Origin: Mycolicibacterium frederiksbergense
GTDB taxonomy: Bacteria > Actinomycetota > Actinomycetes > Mycobacteriales > Mycobacteriaceae
Assembly: GCF_012223425.1 (NCBI RefSeq)
Contig: NZ_CP038799.1
Location: 4,634,249-4,698,248 of the forward strand
Direction: 5' to 3'
Length of the DNA stretch: 64,000 bases
This document shows positions 17,078 to 27,217 of the stretch, in pieces (positions within the stretch are counted from its first letter, which is position 1; every line of letters starts with the position of its first letter). A model generated the notes under the pieces. The model saw only the letters and a list, made by a program, of their open reading frames with translations, did not search any database and was not told the DNA's origin. The position numbers and the translations under genes were made by a program.

Positions 17078-18598
17078 TCAGTGCAGGAACTCGGCTGCCT
17101 GGGTGGCGAGCGTCAACAGTGTCTGAGGTGCGATCCCGAGCAGCACGGTCAGCGCGGCCGCCGCCGCGACAGCGACGGCGGCCAGGGGCCCGGGCCGCGC
17201 CGGCACTGCCGTACCTTCACCGGGTTCGTCGAAGAACATCACGACGATGACCCGTGAGTAGGCGACTGCCGCAATGACGCTGCACGTCAATGCCACCAGC
17301 ACCAGGGCCGTGCCGCCGTTGTCCAGTGCGGCCTTCAAGACCCCGAACTTGCCGATGAATCCGCTCGTGAGCGGAATTCCTGCAGCGGCAAGCAGAAACA
17401 GGGCCAGGGCGGTGGCCAAGAAAGGTGATCGTCGCCCCAAGCCACGCCAATGGGTGATGTCGGCGTCCTCGGTGTCGCCGCGGCCGTGGATGAGGCCCGC
17501 CACAGTGAACGCGCCCAGTGCGCTGATGCCGTAGGCGAGGAGATAGAACATCGTCGGCGCCAGACCCCCCGCAATCATCGTTGCGCCGGTGAGAATGAAG
17601 CCGACATTGGCCACCGAGGAGTAGGCCAGTAACCGTTTGATGTCGAACTGACTGACCAGCAGAACACTGCCGACCACCATGGTGAGGATCGCGACCGCCC
17701 ACAATACCGGCCGCCAGGCCTCGATGAGGCCGGGCAGGGCGACGTGGAGCAGACGTAGCAGCGCCCCGAACGCCGCGATCTTGGTTCCGGCCGACATGAA
17801 GCCACTGATCGGTGTGGGGGCACCCTGGTACACGTCGGGGACCCACGAGTGGAACGGCACGGCTCCGAGTTTGAACAGCAGTCCCACCATGATCAGAGCG
17901 GTACCCATCAGCGCCATCGTCGTGTCACCACCACCCTGCTGGATCGTGCTTGCGATAGCCGACAGGTTCAGCGTGCCTGCGTAGCCGTACAGCAATGCCA
18001 CGCCGTAAAGGAAGAAGGCTGAGGAGAATGCGCCAAGCAAGAAGTACTTCAACGCGGCTTCCTGCGCGAGGACGCGGCGGCGACTTGCCAAGCCGCACAA
18101 CACATAAAGCGGAAGCGAGAGGACCTCCAGAGAGACGAACATCGTCAACAGGTCTGCTGCTGCGGGGAGGAGCAACATCCCGCTGAGTGCGAACATCAGA
18201 AGGGGAAAGATCTCGGTTTGGATCACGCCGGCACCTGCTGCCGTGCGTTCGGCAGCACTACGCGGAGCCAGCGCGCCCTGCGGAGCGAAGGCGACCAGGC
18301 GGCCCCGCGCGACGGGGGCGATGGCGATGAGCCCGGTCACCAGGATGCCGCCTTGAAGGAACAGCGTGGGCCCATCGATGGCCACTGAACCGACTAGGGC
18401 GCTGCTGCGGTGCCCAGTCAGTGAGATCACCGCGCCCAGGGCGGCGACCATACCGGTGACGCTGACGGCAAGCTGTGCGCGGTAGCGGATCGAGCGGGGC
18501 AGAAGTGCTTCGATGAGCACGCCGGTGACCGCGGTGCCGAGCATGATCAGCATCGGCATCAGCAAGCTGTACTCGATACTGGGCGCGGGGATGCTCAT
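17078..18598 (-). CDS. nuoN: NADH-quinone oxidoreductase subunit N
   Basis: The 506-residue antiporter-like membrane subunit of complex I with about 14 hydrophobic segments. Conserved motifs include SLEVLSLPLYVL, AALKYFLLGAFSSAFFLYG with the pumping-path lysine, and KLGAVPFHSWVPDVYQGAP. It contributes to proton translocation. It overlaps nuoM by four bases. No broken motif was seen. Confidence 0.97.
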   Translation of the reverse strand: MSIPAPSIEYSLLMPMLIMLGTAVTGVLIEALLPRSIRYRAQLAVSVTGMVAALGAVISLTGHRSSALVGSVAIDGPTLFLQGGILVTGLIAIAPVARGRLVAFAPQGALAPRSAAERTAAGAGVIQTEIFPLLMFALSGMLLLPAAADLLTMFVSLEVLSLPLYVLCGLASRRRVLAQEAALKYFLLGAFSSAFFLYGVALLYGYAGTLNLSAIASTIQQGGGDTTMALMGTALIMVGLLFKLGAVPFHSWVPDVYQGAPTPISGFMSAGTKIAAFGALLRLLHVALPGLIEAWRPVLWAVAILTMVVGSVLLVSQFDIKRLLAYSSVANVGFILTGATMIAGGLAPTMFYLLAYGISALGAFTVAGLIHGRGDTEDADITHWRGLGRRSPFLATALALFLLAAAGIPLTSGFIGKFGVLKAALDNGGTALVLVALTCSVIAAVAYSRVIVVMFFDEPGEGTAVPARPGPLAAVAVAAAAALTVLLGIAPQTLLTLATQAAEFLH

Positions 18599-20121
18599 GG
18601 ATGCTCCGCCATCGCGGCCGTGGGTGTGCGGTCATGTTCTCCGACAATGAACATCGTGTGGGCCACCGTCGGGTCGATCAGCTCCAGAACCGGCTTCGGG
18701 TAGACCCCGAATCCCAGCAGAACTGCGAGAAGCGTTGCCGAGACCGCAAGTTCCCGAGGACGCAGGTCGATGACCCGCTTACTGTTGTCGGTGACGGGCC
18801 CAGTCATGATCCGTTGGTACATCCACAGGATGTAGATCGCGGAAAGAACAAGCGCCAGCGCCGAGCAGATCGCCATCACCGGATAGCGGGTGAACGTGCC
18901 GATCAGCACGAGGAACTCGCTGACGAACGGCGCCAGTCCGGGCAGTGCCAGGCTGGCGAGTCCAGCGACCAGGAACGTGCCGGCAAGGACAGGTGCCACC
19001 TGCCGGACACCACCGTATCCGCCGATGCTCTGCGTGCGGCCACGCAACACCAGAAAACCCGCGATGAGCAGTATCGCGGCGGTCGAAACACCGTGATTGA
19101 CCATGTAGAGGATGGCGCCGCTCTGGCTCTGGCTGGTCATGGCGAAGATACCCAGGGTGATGAACCCGAAGTGGGACAGCGACGCATAGGCGATCAACCG
19201 CATCATGTCCGTCTGGCCGATGGCAAGCACTGCGCCATATACGATCGCGATCACCGAGAGTCCGACGATCAGTGGCCGGAAGTACGTGGCCGCTTCCGGA
19301 AACAGTTGCAAGCAGTACCTCATCATCCCGAATGTCCCGATTTTGTCCACGATGGCCATGATCAGCACCGCGGTTGCCGGTTTCGCTGTTGCCACCACAT
19401 CGGGAAGCCACGTGTGCAGCGGCCACATCGGAGCCTTGACCGCGAATGCGAACATGAAGCCGGCGAAGAGAAGTCGGGAGGTGGTACTCGATCCGTGCTC
19501 GCCGCCAGCCAGGTCGCGGATATCGAAACTCGCGGCACCCGATGCGGTCATCACGTACATCCCGATGACTGCGGCGAGCATGATCAGCCCGCCCGCAAGG
19601 TTGTACAGCAGGAACTTCATCGCGGCGCGGGAGCGGTCCGGACCGCCGAAACGCCCGATGAGCAGATACGTGGGAATCAGTATTGCCTCGAACAGCACGT
19701 AGAACAGCAGCACGTCCAGAGCGACGAAGGTCAGCAGGGCCATTGCCTCGACGGCGAGTATCAGTGCGACGTAGGTATGAACTGCGCGCCCTCCGGCGGG
19801 TACATCGTTCCAGCCTGCGACTATCAACAGCGGTACCAGCCCCGCCGTCAGGACCACCATCGACAATGCGAGGCCGTCGACACCGACAATGTAAGCGGCA
19901 CCGAAAGACGGTATCCAACTGTGCTTTTCGACGAACTGATAGTGCTGCCCGGTGGCGTCGAAACCCGACGTCAGCACCGCCGAGACCGCCAACGGAGTCA
20001 GCGCCGCGCCCAGTCCGAGGTATTTGGCGAAGGTGTGCCGGTCGGACGGCACCAGTACGACGATGCATGCGCCGACAGCCGGGGCCAGCCACAGGACGGT
20101 CAACCAGGGGATGCCGTTCAC
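18595..20121 (-). CDS. nuoM: NADH-quinone oxidoreductase subunit M
   Basis: The 508-residue antiporter-like subunit of complex I. The conserved glutamate region LFYVLFEAILIPTYLLIGRFGG is present, as are KAPMWPLHTWLPDVVATAKPA and SLSHFGFITLGIFA. It starts with GTG overlapping the nuoL stop (GTGA). One of the three proton-pumping modules beside NuoL and NuoN. Confidence 0.97.
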   Translation of the reverse strand: MNGIPWLTVLWLAPAVGACIVVLVPSDRHTFAKYLGLGAALTPLAVSAVLTSGFDATGQHYQFVEKHSWIPSFGAAYIVGVDGLALSMVVLTAGLVPLLIVAGWNDVPAGGRAVHTYVALILAVEAMALLTFVALDVLLFYVLFEAILIPTYLLIGRFGGPDRSRAAMKFLLYNLAGGLIMLAAVIGMYVMTASGAASFDIRDLAGGEHGSSTTSRLLFAGFMFAFAVKAPMWPLHTWLPDVVATAKPATAVLIMAIVDKIGTFGMMRYCLQLFPEAATYFRPLIVGLSVIAIVYGAVLAIGQTDMMRLIAYASLSHFGFITLGIFAMTSQSQSGAILYMVNHGVSTAAILLIAGFLVLRGRTQSIGGYGGVRQVAPVLAGTFLVAGLASLALPGLAPFVSEFLVLIGTFTRYPVMAICSALALVLSAIYILWMYQRIMTGPVTDNSKRVIDLRPRELAVSATLLAVLLGFGVYPKPVLELIDPTVAHTMFIVGEHDRTPTAAMAEHP

Positions 20122-21998
20122 CAGATCCTCATTCCGACGATGGTCGCGATCGCTGCGGCGGCGCCGACGAACACACTGAGCGCATAGGACCGCACGAAGC
20201 CCGTCTGAAGCGGGCCCAGCCTGACACTCACCCCACTGACGAGCGCTGCGATTCCCAGGGCTATGCCGTTGATACCTCGTTCCCCGACGTCCGAGGCGAT
20301 GGCGATGACGCGTCGGCCGGGCCGTATGAAAGCCGCCTCGTTGAAGCTGTCACCGTAGAGATCACGGCGGGCTGCGATGGTCACGGGTGATCCCTCTGGT
20401 GCATTAACCGACACTCCCTGTGCTGCATGAATTCGGACGGCGATGAGAACGCCCGCGGCGACCGCGACCAGCGTCATCGCCGTGACGGTCCACGCGGTGG
20501 CGTGCGTCTCGTTGTCGATTCCACCCACCACGGGTGCAAGCCAGTCATGCAGTGTGCCACCAACAGTCAGTAGTGCACCCATGGATACCGACCCGATGGC
20601 CAGCACGATCATCGGCAAGAGCATGGTGGCCGGCGCTTCGTGGGGATGCGTGTCGGCCGGCCAACGCCTGTGGCCGGCGAAGGTCATCAGCATGATTCGT
20701 GTCATGTAGAACGCGGTGAGACCGGCACCGAGCAGTGCGGCGCCGCCCAACAGCACTCCGCGTGTCCCCCCCGCAGCGAAAGCGACTTCGATGATGGCGT
20801 CCTTGGAATAGAACCCCGCCAGCGGTGGCACTCCGATGATGGCCAGATATCCCAAACCGAATGTCACGAAGGTGGCGGGGAGAACTCTGCGCAGACCGCC
20901 GAACCGACGCATGTCCACGTTGTCGTCCATCGCGTGCATCACCGAGCCGGCGCCCAGGAACAAGCCCGCCTTGAAGAAGCCGTGGGTGATCAGGTGCAGG
21001 ATCGCGACCGGATAACCGGCGGGACCGAGTCCCGCGGCCAGCACCATATAGCCGATCTGGCTCATCGTCGAGGCCGCCAGTGCCTTCTTGATGTCGTCCT
21101 TGGCGCAGCCTATGACGGCCCCGAAGAGCAAGGTGGCGGCGCCCACCGTGACCACGGCGGTCTGTGCCGCCGGGGCCAGGTCGAACACCGGCCCGGACCG
21201 CACGATGAGGTACACCCCTGCGGTCACCATGGTCGCCGCGTGGATGAGGGCCGAGACCGGCGTCGGCCCTTCCATCGCATCACCGAGCCACGACTGCAGC
21301 GGCAACTGAGCGGATTTCCCGCATGCGGCGAACAACAATGACAGGCCGATAACCGTCAGGGTGCCGTGCCCCAGCTCCGGTGCGGCCCCGAACACGGCGT
21401 CGAAGGACACCGATCCCACGGCGCTGAACATCACCATCAGGGCCACTGCCAGGCCGATGTCACCCACTCGATTCATGACAAACGCCTTGCGCGCCGCGGT
21501 GGCGGCGGCAGGCTTGGCATCCCAGAATCCGATCAACAGATAGGACGCCAGCCCGACGGCTTCCCAGCCCGCGTACAAGCCCAGATAGTTGTCGGCCAGT
21601 ACGAGCAGCAGCATTGCCGCGATGAAGAGGTTCAGGTACGCGAAGAACCGGCGCCGATAGGGATCGTCGGCCATATAGCCGATCGAGTAGATGTGAATCA
21701 GCGATCCCACACCCGTGATCAGCAAGGCGAAGCACATCGACAACTGATCCACGTGCAATCCGAGGTCCACCTGCAGAGCGTCGGCGGGAATCCAGGAGAA
21801 CAGCAACCGGCTGATGGTTCGGTCCTCTACGGGACGGTCCAGCATTCCGATGAACAGCCGTACGGTGACCGCGAAGGACGCGATGGCCGCCGCGCAGCCC
21901 AGGAGGTGCCCCCAGCGGTCGGTGCGCTTTCCGCCCAGCAGTAACAACACGGCGCCCGCGGCAGGCAGCGTGATCGACAACCACAGCAGATGTCCCAC
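20118..21998 (-). CDS. nuoL: NADH-quinone oxidoreductase subunit L
   Basis: The largest antiporter-like subunit of complex I (about 626 residues from this start). It shows FAYLNLFIAAMLLLVLADNY, GWEAVGLASYLLIGFW, KSAQLPLQSWLGDAMEGPTPVSALIHAATMVTAG, and the long C-terminal helix region. The GTG at 21998 lies four bases after the nuoK stop and gives a start close in length to other mycobacterial NuoL. An ATG at 22034 would add 12 residues and overlap nuoK. Confidence 0.95.
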   Translation of the reverse strand: MGHLLWLSITLPAAGAVLLLLGGKRTDRWGHLLGCAAAIASFAVTVRLFIGMLDRPVEDRTISRLLFSWIPADALQVDLGLHVDQLSMCFALLITGVGSLIHIYSIGYMADDPYRRRFFAYLNLFIAAMLLLVLADNYLGLYAGWEAVGLASYLLIGFWDAKPAAATAARKAFVMNRVGDIGLAVALMVMFSAVGSVSFDAVFGAAPELGHGTLTVIGLSLLFAACGKSAQLPLQSWLGDAMEGPTPVSALIHAATMVTAGVYLIVRSGPVFDLAPAAQTAVVTVGAATLLFGAVIGCAKDDIKKALAASTMSQIGYMVLAAGLGPAGYPVAILHLITHGFFKAGLFLGAGSVMHAMDDNVDMRRFGGLRRVLPATFVTFGLGYLAIIGVPPLAGFYSKDAIIEVAFAAGGTRGVLLGGAALLGAGLTAFYMTRIMLMTFAGHRRWPADTHPHEAPATMLLPMIVLAIGSVSMGALLTVGGTLHDWLAPVVGGIDNETHATAWTVTAMTLVAVAAGVLIAVRIHAAQGVSVNAPEGSPVTIAARRDLYGDSFNEAAFIRPGRRVIAIASDVGERGINGIALGIAALVSGVSVRLGPLQTGFVRSYALSVFVGAAAAIATIVGMRIW

Positions 21999-22002
21999 GT
22001 CG

Positions 22003-22302
22003 TCAGCCCCGCAGCAGGCTGGCAGCGTCGACATCAGCAGACCGGCGGGTGCGGAATATCGACATGATGATCGCCAGTCCGACGACGACCTCGCATGCAG
22101 CCACCACCATGGTGAAGAACGCCACGATCTGTCCGTCGAGATTGTCGTGTGCCCGGGAGAACGTGACGAGGGCCAGGTTGCCGGCATTGAGCATGAGTTC
22201 CACGCACATGAAGACGACGATGACGTTGTGCCGCAAGAGCACTCCCAATGCGCCGATGCTGAACAGGATCGCCGAGAGGTACAGGTAGTTGTCATGATTC
22301 AT
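22003..22302 (-). CDS. nuoK: NADH-quinone oxidoreductase subunit K
   Basis: A 99-residue three-helix membrane subunit. It keeps the conserved glutamates in FMCVELMLNAGNL and VVAACEVVVGLAI that belong to the proton path. The ATG overlaps the nuoJ stop by four bases. Confidence 0.97.
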   Translation of the reverse strand: MNHDNYLYLSAILFSIGALGVLLRHNVIVVFMCVELMLNAGNLALVTFSRAHDNLDGQIVAFFTMVVAACEVVVGLAIIMSIFRTRRSADVDAASLLRG

Positions 22303-23177
22303 CGGTCGGTGCCTTCCGCCGAGAAGCCCGGATACGTCTCACCGTCGTTGGGCGCCGCGTCTGTCCAACGCTCCACCCAGACCGGCGCCTCGGCGGAGAC
22401 CACCGTGACCAACTGCAGCCGAAGCTGTGAGCCTGCCTGGGTCTGTGACGGAGGCACCCGGCGGGGGAGCAGGCTGCCGGCTACGGAGTCGGGAGCGCCG
22501 GATCCATCCGGCAGCCGTGCGGGGAAGTCGACGGCATTGTGGCGGGCGTAGACGCCAGGACTGGGTAGGGGCGTCGGCCGCCCACCGGGCCGGAATCTCT
22601 CGATGGCCAACTCCCGCTGGGTCTTACGCCGTTCGAACCGCTCGCGATGGGTCAACACCATAGCCGCCATCGCGGCGGTGATCATCAATGCGCCTGTCAG
22701 TTCAAAGGCCCAGATGTAACGGGTGAAGATCAGGACCGCCAGGCCTGCGACGTTGTCGTCCGCGTTCGCTTCCCGCGCACCGACCAGCTCGGTTCCTGCT
22801 GATTGCCCGATGCCGGAAACCAACAGCACGGAGAACCCGATCGCCACCAGAATCGATGCCCAACGTTGTCCACGAATCGTTTCGCGGAGCGATTCGGAGA
22901 GGTCGACGCCGATGAGCATCAGCACGAAGAGAAACAGCATCATCACAGCACCGGTGTAAACGACAACCTGTACGACACCGAGGAACACGGCGTCGAGCGC
23001 CACGTAGAACGCCGCCAGCGTGATCATCGTCATGCCGAGAAACATTGCCGAATACACCGCGCGGACGGCTGCCACCGTGCCGATCGCACCTGCCACCGCG
23101 ACGGTACCCAGTGTCCAGAACGCCACGGCTTCACCGGCCGAGGTGACCGGGAGGGCCTCCGCCATCAGGGTGGTCAC
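22299..23177 (-). CDS. nuoJ: NADH-quinone oxidoreductase subunit J
   Basis: A 292-residue membrane subunit with five hydrophobic segments and the conserved VVQVVVYTGAVMMLFLFVLML segment of helix 3. A long hydrophilic C-terminal tail of about 100 residues follows the last helix, as in other mycobacterial NuoJ. The start is GTG overlapping the nuoI stop; an ATG four codons later is also possible. Confidence 0.95.
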   Translation of the reverse strand: MTTLMAEALPVTSAGEAVAFWTLGTVAVAGAIGTVAAVRAVYSAMFLGMTMITLAAFYVALDAVFLGVVQVVVYTGAVMMLFLFVLMLIGVDLSESLRETIRGQRWASILVAIGFSVLLVSGIGQSAGTELVGAREANADDNVAGLAVLIFTRYIWAFELTGALMITAAMAAMVLTHRERFERRKTQRELAIERFRPGGRPTPLPSPGVYARHNAVDFPARLPDGSGAPDSVAGSLLPRRVPPSQTQAGSQLRLQLVTVVSAEAPVWVERWTDAAPNDGETYPGFSAEGTDR

Positions 23178-23677
23178 GCCTGCTCCGGACGACCGTAGTA
23201 GTCCTTGGCAGTACTGCCGGGCGCCAGGGGATGTGGTGGTGCCGTCATCCCCTGCATTAGTGGCGCCAGCAGGTCCTCCTTCCCATAGATCAGGTCGGTG
23301 CGGTTGTCATCGGCCATCTCGTAGTCGTTCGTCATCGTCAGCGCGCGAGTGGGGCATGCCTCGATGCACAGCCCGCAACCGATACAACGCAGATAGTTGA
23401 TCTGATAGACGCTTCCGTACCGCTCACCGGGTGAGAAACGCTGTTCGTCGGTGTTGTCGGCGCCTTCGACGAAGATGGCGTCGGCCGGGCACGCCCACGC
23501 ACACAATTCACAGCCGATGCATTTCTCCAAACCGTCGTCGTAGCGGTTGAGCTGGTGACGTCCGTGGTAGCGCGGCGCGGTCGGAGCCTTGCTCTCCGGA
23601 TAATGTTCGGTGGCAGTCTTTTTGAACATGGTTTTGAATGTGACGGCGAATCCGGCCAGTCCGGCGAGCTTAGACAT
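23174..23677 (-). CDS. nuoI: NADH-quinone oxidoreductase subunit I (two 4Fe-4S clusters)
   Basis: A 167-residue peripheral-arm subunit. Two ferredoxin motifs, CIGCELCAWACP and CIGCGLCIEACP, bind clusters N6a and N6b that pass electrons toward NuoB. The ATG at 23677 overlaps the nuoH stop by 8 bases; the preceding TTG is less likely. Confidence 0.97.
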   Translation of the reverse strand: MSKLAGLAGFAVTFKTMFKKTATEHYPESKAPTAPRYHGRHQLNRYDDGLEKCIGCELCAWACPADAIFVEGADNTDEQRFSPGERYGSVYQINYLRCIGCGLCIEACPTRALTMTNDYEMADDNRTDLIYGKEDLLAPLMQGMTAPPHPLAPGSTAKDYYGRPEQA

Positions 23678-24869
23678 CAATTTCCTTCCGGTGCACGACG
23701 AGGTCCGATATGGGGTCGATGGCGCGGGCGCGCCGTGCCCGCACGCGTGTGCGCAAGGTGGCGGTCAACACGGCGGCGAGGATGGCCGCCGCGCCGGCCA
23801 GGGATGTCCACGGCACACGGGCTCCCTGATCGGGAAGGCTGCTCGAGAGAGCGACGACCATCAACCAGGCCAGCGCGGCCGGGATCAGGAGCTTCCATCC
23901 CAGCGCCATGAACTGGTCGTAACGCAATCGTGGCAAGGTACCGCGCAACCAGATGAAAAAGAACAGGAAGATCCATATCTTGGCGGTGAACCAGAGCAGC
24001 GGCCACCAGCCGAGGTTGACTCCGTGGATCATCGACAGCGGCCACGGCGCCTGCCATCCACCGAAGAACAAGGTGGTTGCCAGGGCGGACACCGTGGTCA
24101 TGTTGATGTATTCGGCCAGCATGAACATGGCGAACTTCAACGACGAGTACTCGGTATGGAAACCTCCGACGAGCTCACCTTCGGCCTCGGGCAGGTCGAA
24201 CGGTGCGCGGTTGGTCTCTCCGACCATCGCCGTCAGATAGATGAGCAACGATGGCGCCAACACGAATGCGAACCACGTGTGTTGTTGGGCGGTGACAATT
24301 CCCGAGGTTGACATGGTGCCGGCGGTCACGAACACGGCGGCGAACGAAAGAGCCATGGCGATCTCGTAGGACACGACCTGAGCCGCGGAACGCAATCCAC
24401 CCAGCAGGGGATAGGTGGAACCGGACGCCCACCCCGCCAGCACGATGCCGTAGACACCGACCGAGGTCACGGCGAGCACGTACAACACCGCCACCGGCAT
24501 GTCTGTGAGTTGCAGCGGGGTGGTGTGCCCGAATATCGAAACCTCGGGCCCCATGGGGATCACCGCAAAGGCCATGACCGCCGGCACCACGGAAATGATC
24601 GGGGCAAGCAGATACGTCGGCTTGTCCGCGCGGGCAGGGATGAGCCCCTCCTTGAGGGCGAGCTTGATCCCGTCGACGAGCGACTGCAGAAGGCCCCGCG
24701 GCCCCACCCGGTTGGGGCCGAGCCGCATCTGCATGCGGGCCAGGACTTTACGTTCTACCAGGATTGCCACCAAGACGGTCACCACCAGGAATGCGAAGAT
24801 TCCCAGCGCCTTCAGTAGCACCAGCCACCACGTGTCGTGGCCGAAGGCGCTCAGATCGGCAACAGGCAT
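23670..24869 (-). CDS. nuoH: NADH-quinone oxidoreductase subunit H
   Basis: A 399-residue membrane subunit forming the quinone-entry chamber. Signatures: RLGPNRVGPRGLLQSLVDGIKL near the N-terminus and the loop ETNRAPFDLPEAEGELVGGF, with EYSSLKFAMFMLAEY after it. The ATG at 24869 overlaps the nuoG stop by one base (TGATG). Confidence 0.97.
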   Translation of the reverse strand: MPVADLSAFGHDTWWLVLLKALGIFAFLVVTVLVAILVERKVLARMQMRLGPNRVGPRGLLQSLVDGIKLALKEGLIPARADKPTYLLAPIISVVPAVMAFAVIPMGPEVSIFGHTTPLQLTDMPVAVLYVLAVTSVGVYGIVLAGWASGSTYPLLGGLRSAAQVVSYEIAMALSFAAVFVTAGTMSTSGIVTAQQHTWFAFVLAPSLLIYLTAMVGETNRAPFDLPEAEGELVGGFHTEYSSLKFAMFMLAEYINMTTVSALATTLFFGGWQAPWPLSMIHGVNLGWWPLLWFTAKIWIFLFFFIWLRGTLPRLRYDQFMALGWKLLIPAALAWLMVVALSSSLPDQGARVPWTSLAGAAAILAAVLTATLRTRVRARRARAIDPISDLVVHRKEIDV

Positions 24870-27217
24870 CAGCCGGCCCTCCCGATGTTCACCACTGCTC
24901 CGGCGGTGACGCCGAGTTGAGCATTGACCGCACTTCCGGATGAGTTCATCGGTACCCACACCACCCGATTCGTCATATCGGTGATCTTCACGGGCAGTGT
25001 GATCGCACCTCTGGCGGTCGATATCGACACCTTTTCGTGCTCAGCGACCCCGATCTCAGCGGCAGTGGCCGGGGAGAGCCGGGCCACCGCGGCGCGTGCT
25101 GTGCCCGCCAGGAACGGTTCGCCGTCCTGCAGCAGACCGGCATCCAAAAGTTCGCGCCACGTCGACAGGACGGCCTGCCCCGGTCCCGGGCGGGCGCCGG
25201 TGGGCGCCGGTACGGGTGGACTCACGGACTGCGCGGCGGGCCGCGCACCGAGTCGGCGTAGGTCCTCGCGTGCGGTGGCGTCGTCGGGCAGGCTCAGCGG
25301 GACGCCCATTTCGGCGGCGAGTGCGTCGAGCACCCGCAGATCGGACATGGCTCCGGTATCGGGTATCGATGCGGCGAAATAACGTTGCCGCCCTTCCCAA
25401 TTCAAGAAGGTCCCGGACTTCTCCTGGACTGGTGCCACCGGGAGAACGACGTCGGCGTGTCGCGTGACAGTGCTCTCGCGGACCTCAAGGCTCAATACGA
25501 ACGGAGTTTCCTGCAGTGCTCGCCGGGCTGTCTGCGGATCTGTCAGATCGTCGAGCTCTACACCGCCGATCACCAGGGCGGCCAGGTGCCCCTGTGCGGC
25601 ATCGCCGATGATGGCTCCGGTATCGCGGCCAGGATGGCCGGTGCGGCGCCCGCCGGGTAGCAGCGTGGGAAACGCGCCCGCCTCCAGTGCGCCGCGCTCG
25701 CCGGCGCGGCGCGGGATCCAGGCCAGTTTTGCGCCGGTGCCGTCGGCCAGGCGTGCGGCCGCCGTCAGGGCACCGGGGCTGGCGGACAGGCGTTCCCCGA
25801 CCACGATCACCGCGCCGCGGCAACGTAGCAGGTCGGCAACGTCCCCGCGGTGCAGCGCGTCGAGGACCGCACTCTCGCCACCTGGCGCGGCAGCCAGCAG
25901 CTGCCCGCCCATCTTGGTGAGGCCACGGCTGGCGAAGGGCCCGATCGAATAGACCGGCAGGCCGCCGCTGCGCACGGCCTTGCGTAGCCGGAGGAAGAGA
26001 ATGGGTGACTCGTCTTCGGGTTCCAGCCCGACCAGCAAGACCACCGGTGCGACCGACATATCGGCGTAGGTCACGTCCAGCGGGCGCCCGGCGATACGGT
26101 TGGACAGAAACCATGTCTCCTCGGCAGAGTGTGCGCGAGCACGGAAGTCGATATCGTTGCTGCCCAGCGCCACTCGGGCGAACTTCGCGTAGGCGTAGGC
26201 GTCCTCCATGGTGACCCGGCCACCGACGAGAACGCCTGTCTGCTGCTTTGCCCGCCGAAGGCCGGCTGCCGCCGTGGCCAGCGCTTCTGACCACGATGCC
26301 GCGATCAGTTCGCCGTCTTCGCCCCGGACCAGCGGTTCGCGGATTCTGTCGGGCTGCGTCGCATAGTGGAAGGCCCACCGCCCCTTGTCACAGTTCCACT
26401 CCTCGTTGACCTCAGGGTCATCGGCTGCCAGCCGGCGCACCACTTTTCCCCGGCGGTGGTCGGTGCGCTGAGCGCACCCCGACGCACAGTGCTCACAGAC
26501 GCTGGGCGTGGATTGCAGGTCGAAAGGCCGGGCCCGGAATCGGTAGGCTGCGCCGGTCAGGGCACCGACAGGGCATATCTGCACCGTGTTCCCCGAGTAA
26601 TAGGAGTCGAACGGTTCACCCTCGGCGATCCCGATCTGTTGGGCGGCACCGCGTTCCATCAGGTCGATCATGTGATCGCCGGCGATCTGGTCGGCGAATC
26701 GGGTGCATCGTGCGCATTGGACGCACCGCTCGCGGTCCAGCAGAACCTGCGTGGACAGGTTGATCGGCTTGGCGAAGGTTCGTTTGACATCGGTGAAACG
26801 AGACTCGGTGCGGCCGGCGGACATCGCCTGGTTCTGCAACGGGCACTCGCCGCCCTTGTCGCATACCGGGCAGTCCAACGGGTGGTTGATCAGTAGCAGT
26901 TCCATCACGCCACGCTGGGCATCCGCGGCGACCGTAGAGGTCAATTGAGTGTTGACCACCATGTCCGGCGCGACGGCCGCGGTGCATGACGCGAGCGGCT
27001 TGCGTTGACCTTGGACGTCGACCAGGCATTGCCGGCAGGCGCCGACCGGCTCCAACAACGGATGATCACAGAATCTCGGAATCTCGATACCGGCAAGCTC
27101 GGCAGCTCTGATGACCAGGGTTCCCGCGGGAACTGTCAGCGCCTGCCCGTCGATCGTGAGGTGCACCGACGCGGCCGCCCGGGTCGGCGCTTCGTGGACT
27201 GGCTCGATTACCGTCAT
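24869..27217 (-). CDS. nuoG: NADH-quinone oxidoreductase subunit G
   Basis: The 782-residue iron-sulfur subunit. The N-terminal 2Fe-2S ferredoxin domain (CDHPLLEPVGACRQCLVDV, CTAAV), the His/Cys cluster region (NHPLDCPVCDKGGECPLQ), two further 4Fe-4S sets (CVQCARCTRF and ICPVGAL), and an extra set (CEHCASGCAQRTD) are present, followed by a molybdopterin-oxidoreductase-like domain without cofactor. It relays electrons from NuoF to NuoI. The ATG overlaps the nuoF stop (restored frame) by one base. Confidence 0.96.
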   Translation of the reverse strand: MTVIEPVHEAPTRAAASVHLTIDGQALTVPAGTLVIRAAELAGIEIPRFCDHPLLEPVGACRQCLVDVQGQRKPLASCTAAVAPDMVVNTQLTSTVAADAQRGVMELLLINHPLDCPVCDKGGECPLQNQAMSAGRTESRFTDVKRTFAKPINLSTQVLLDRERCVQCARCTRFADQIAGDHMIDLMERGAAQQIGIAEGEPFDSYYSGNTVQICPVGALTGAAYRFRARPFDLQSTPSVCEHCASGCAQRTDHRRGKVVRRLAADDPEVNEEWNCDKGRWAFHYATQPDRIREPLVRGEDGELIAASWSEALATAAAGLRRAKQQTGVLVGGRVTMEDAYAYAKFARVALGSNDIDFRARAHSAEETWFLSNRIAGRPLDVTYADMSVAPVVLLVGLEPEDESPILFLRLRKAVRSGGLPVYSIGPFASRGLTKMGGQLLAAAPGGESAVLDALHRGDVADLLRCRGAVIVVGERLSASPGALTAAARLADGTGAKLAWIPRRAGERGALEAGAFPTLLPGGRRTGHPGRDTGAIIGDAAQGHLAALVIGGVELDDLTDPQTARRALQETPFVLSLEVRESTVTRHADVVLPVAPVQEKSGTFLNWEGRQRYFAASIPDTGAMSDLRVLDALAAEMGVPLSLPDDATAREDLRRLGARPAAQSVSPPVPAPTGARPGPGQAVLSTWRELLDAGLLQDGEPFLAGTARAAVARLSPATAAEIGVAEHEKVSISTARGAITLPVKITDMTNRVVWVPMNSSGSAVNAQLGVTAGAVVNIGRAG

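Noticed and set aside
18601..20187. A plus-strand open frame of about 500 codons opposite nuoM
   Set aside because: It is an antisense shadow of a well-conserved nuo gene: composition is His/Asp/Gln-rich, no family motif, no ribosome site. High-GC third positions create such frames.
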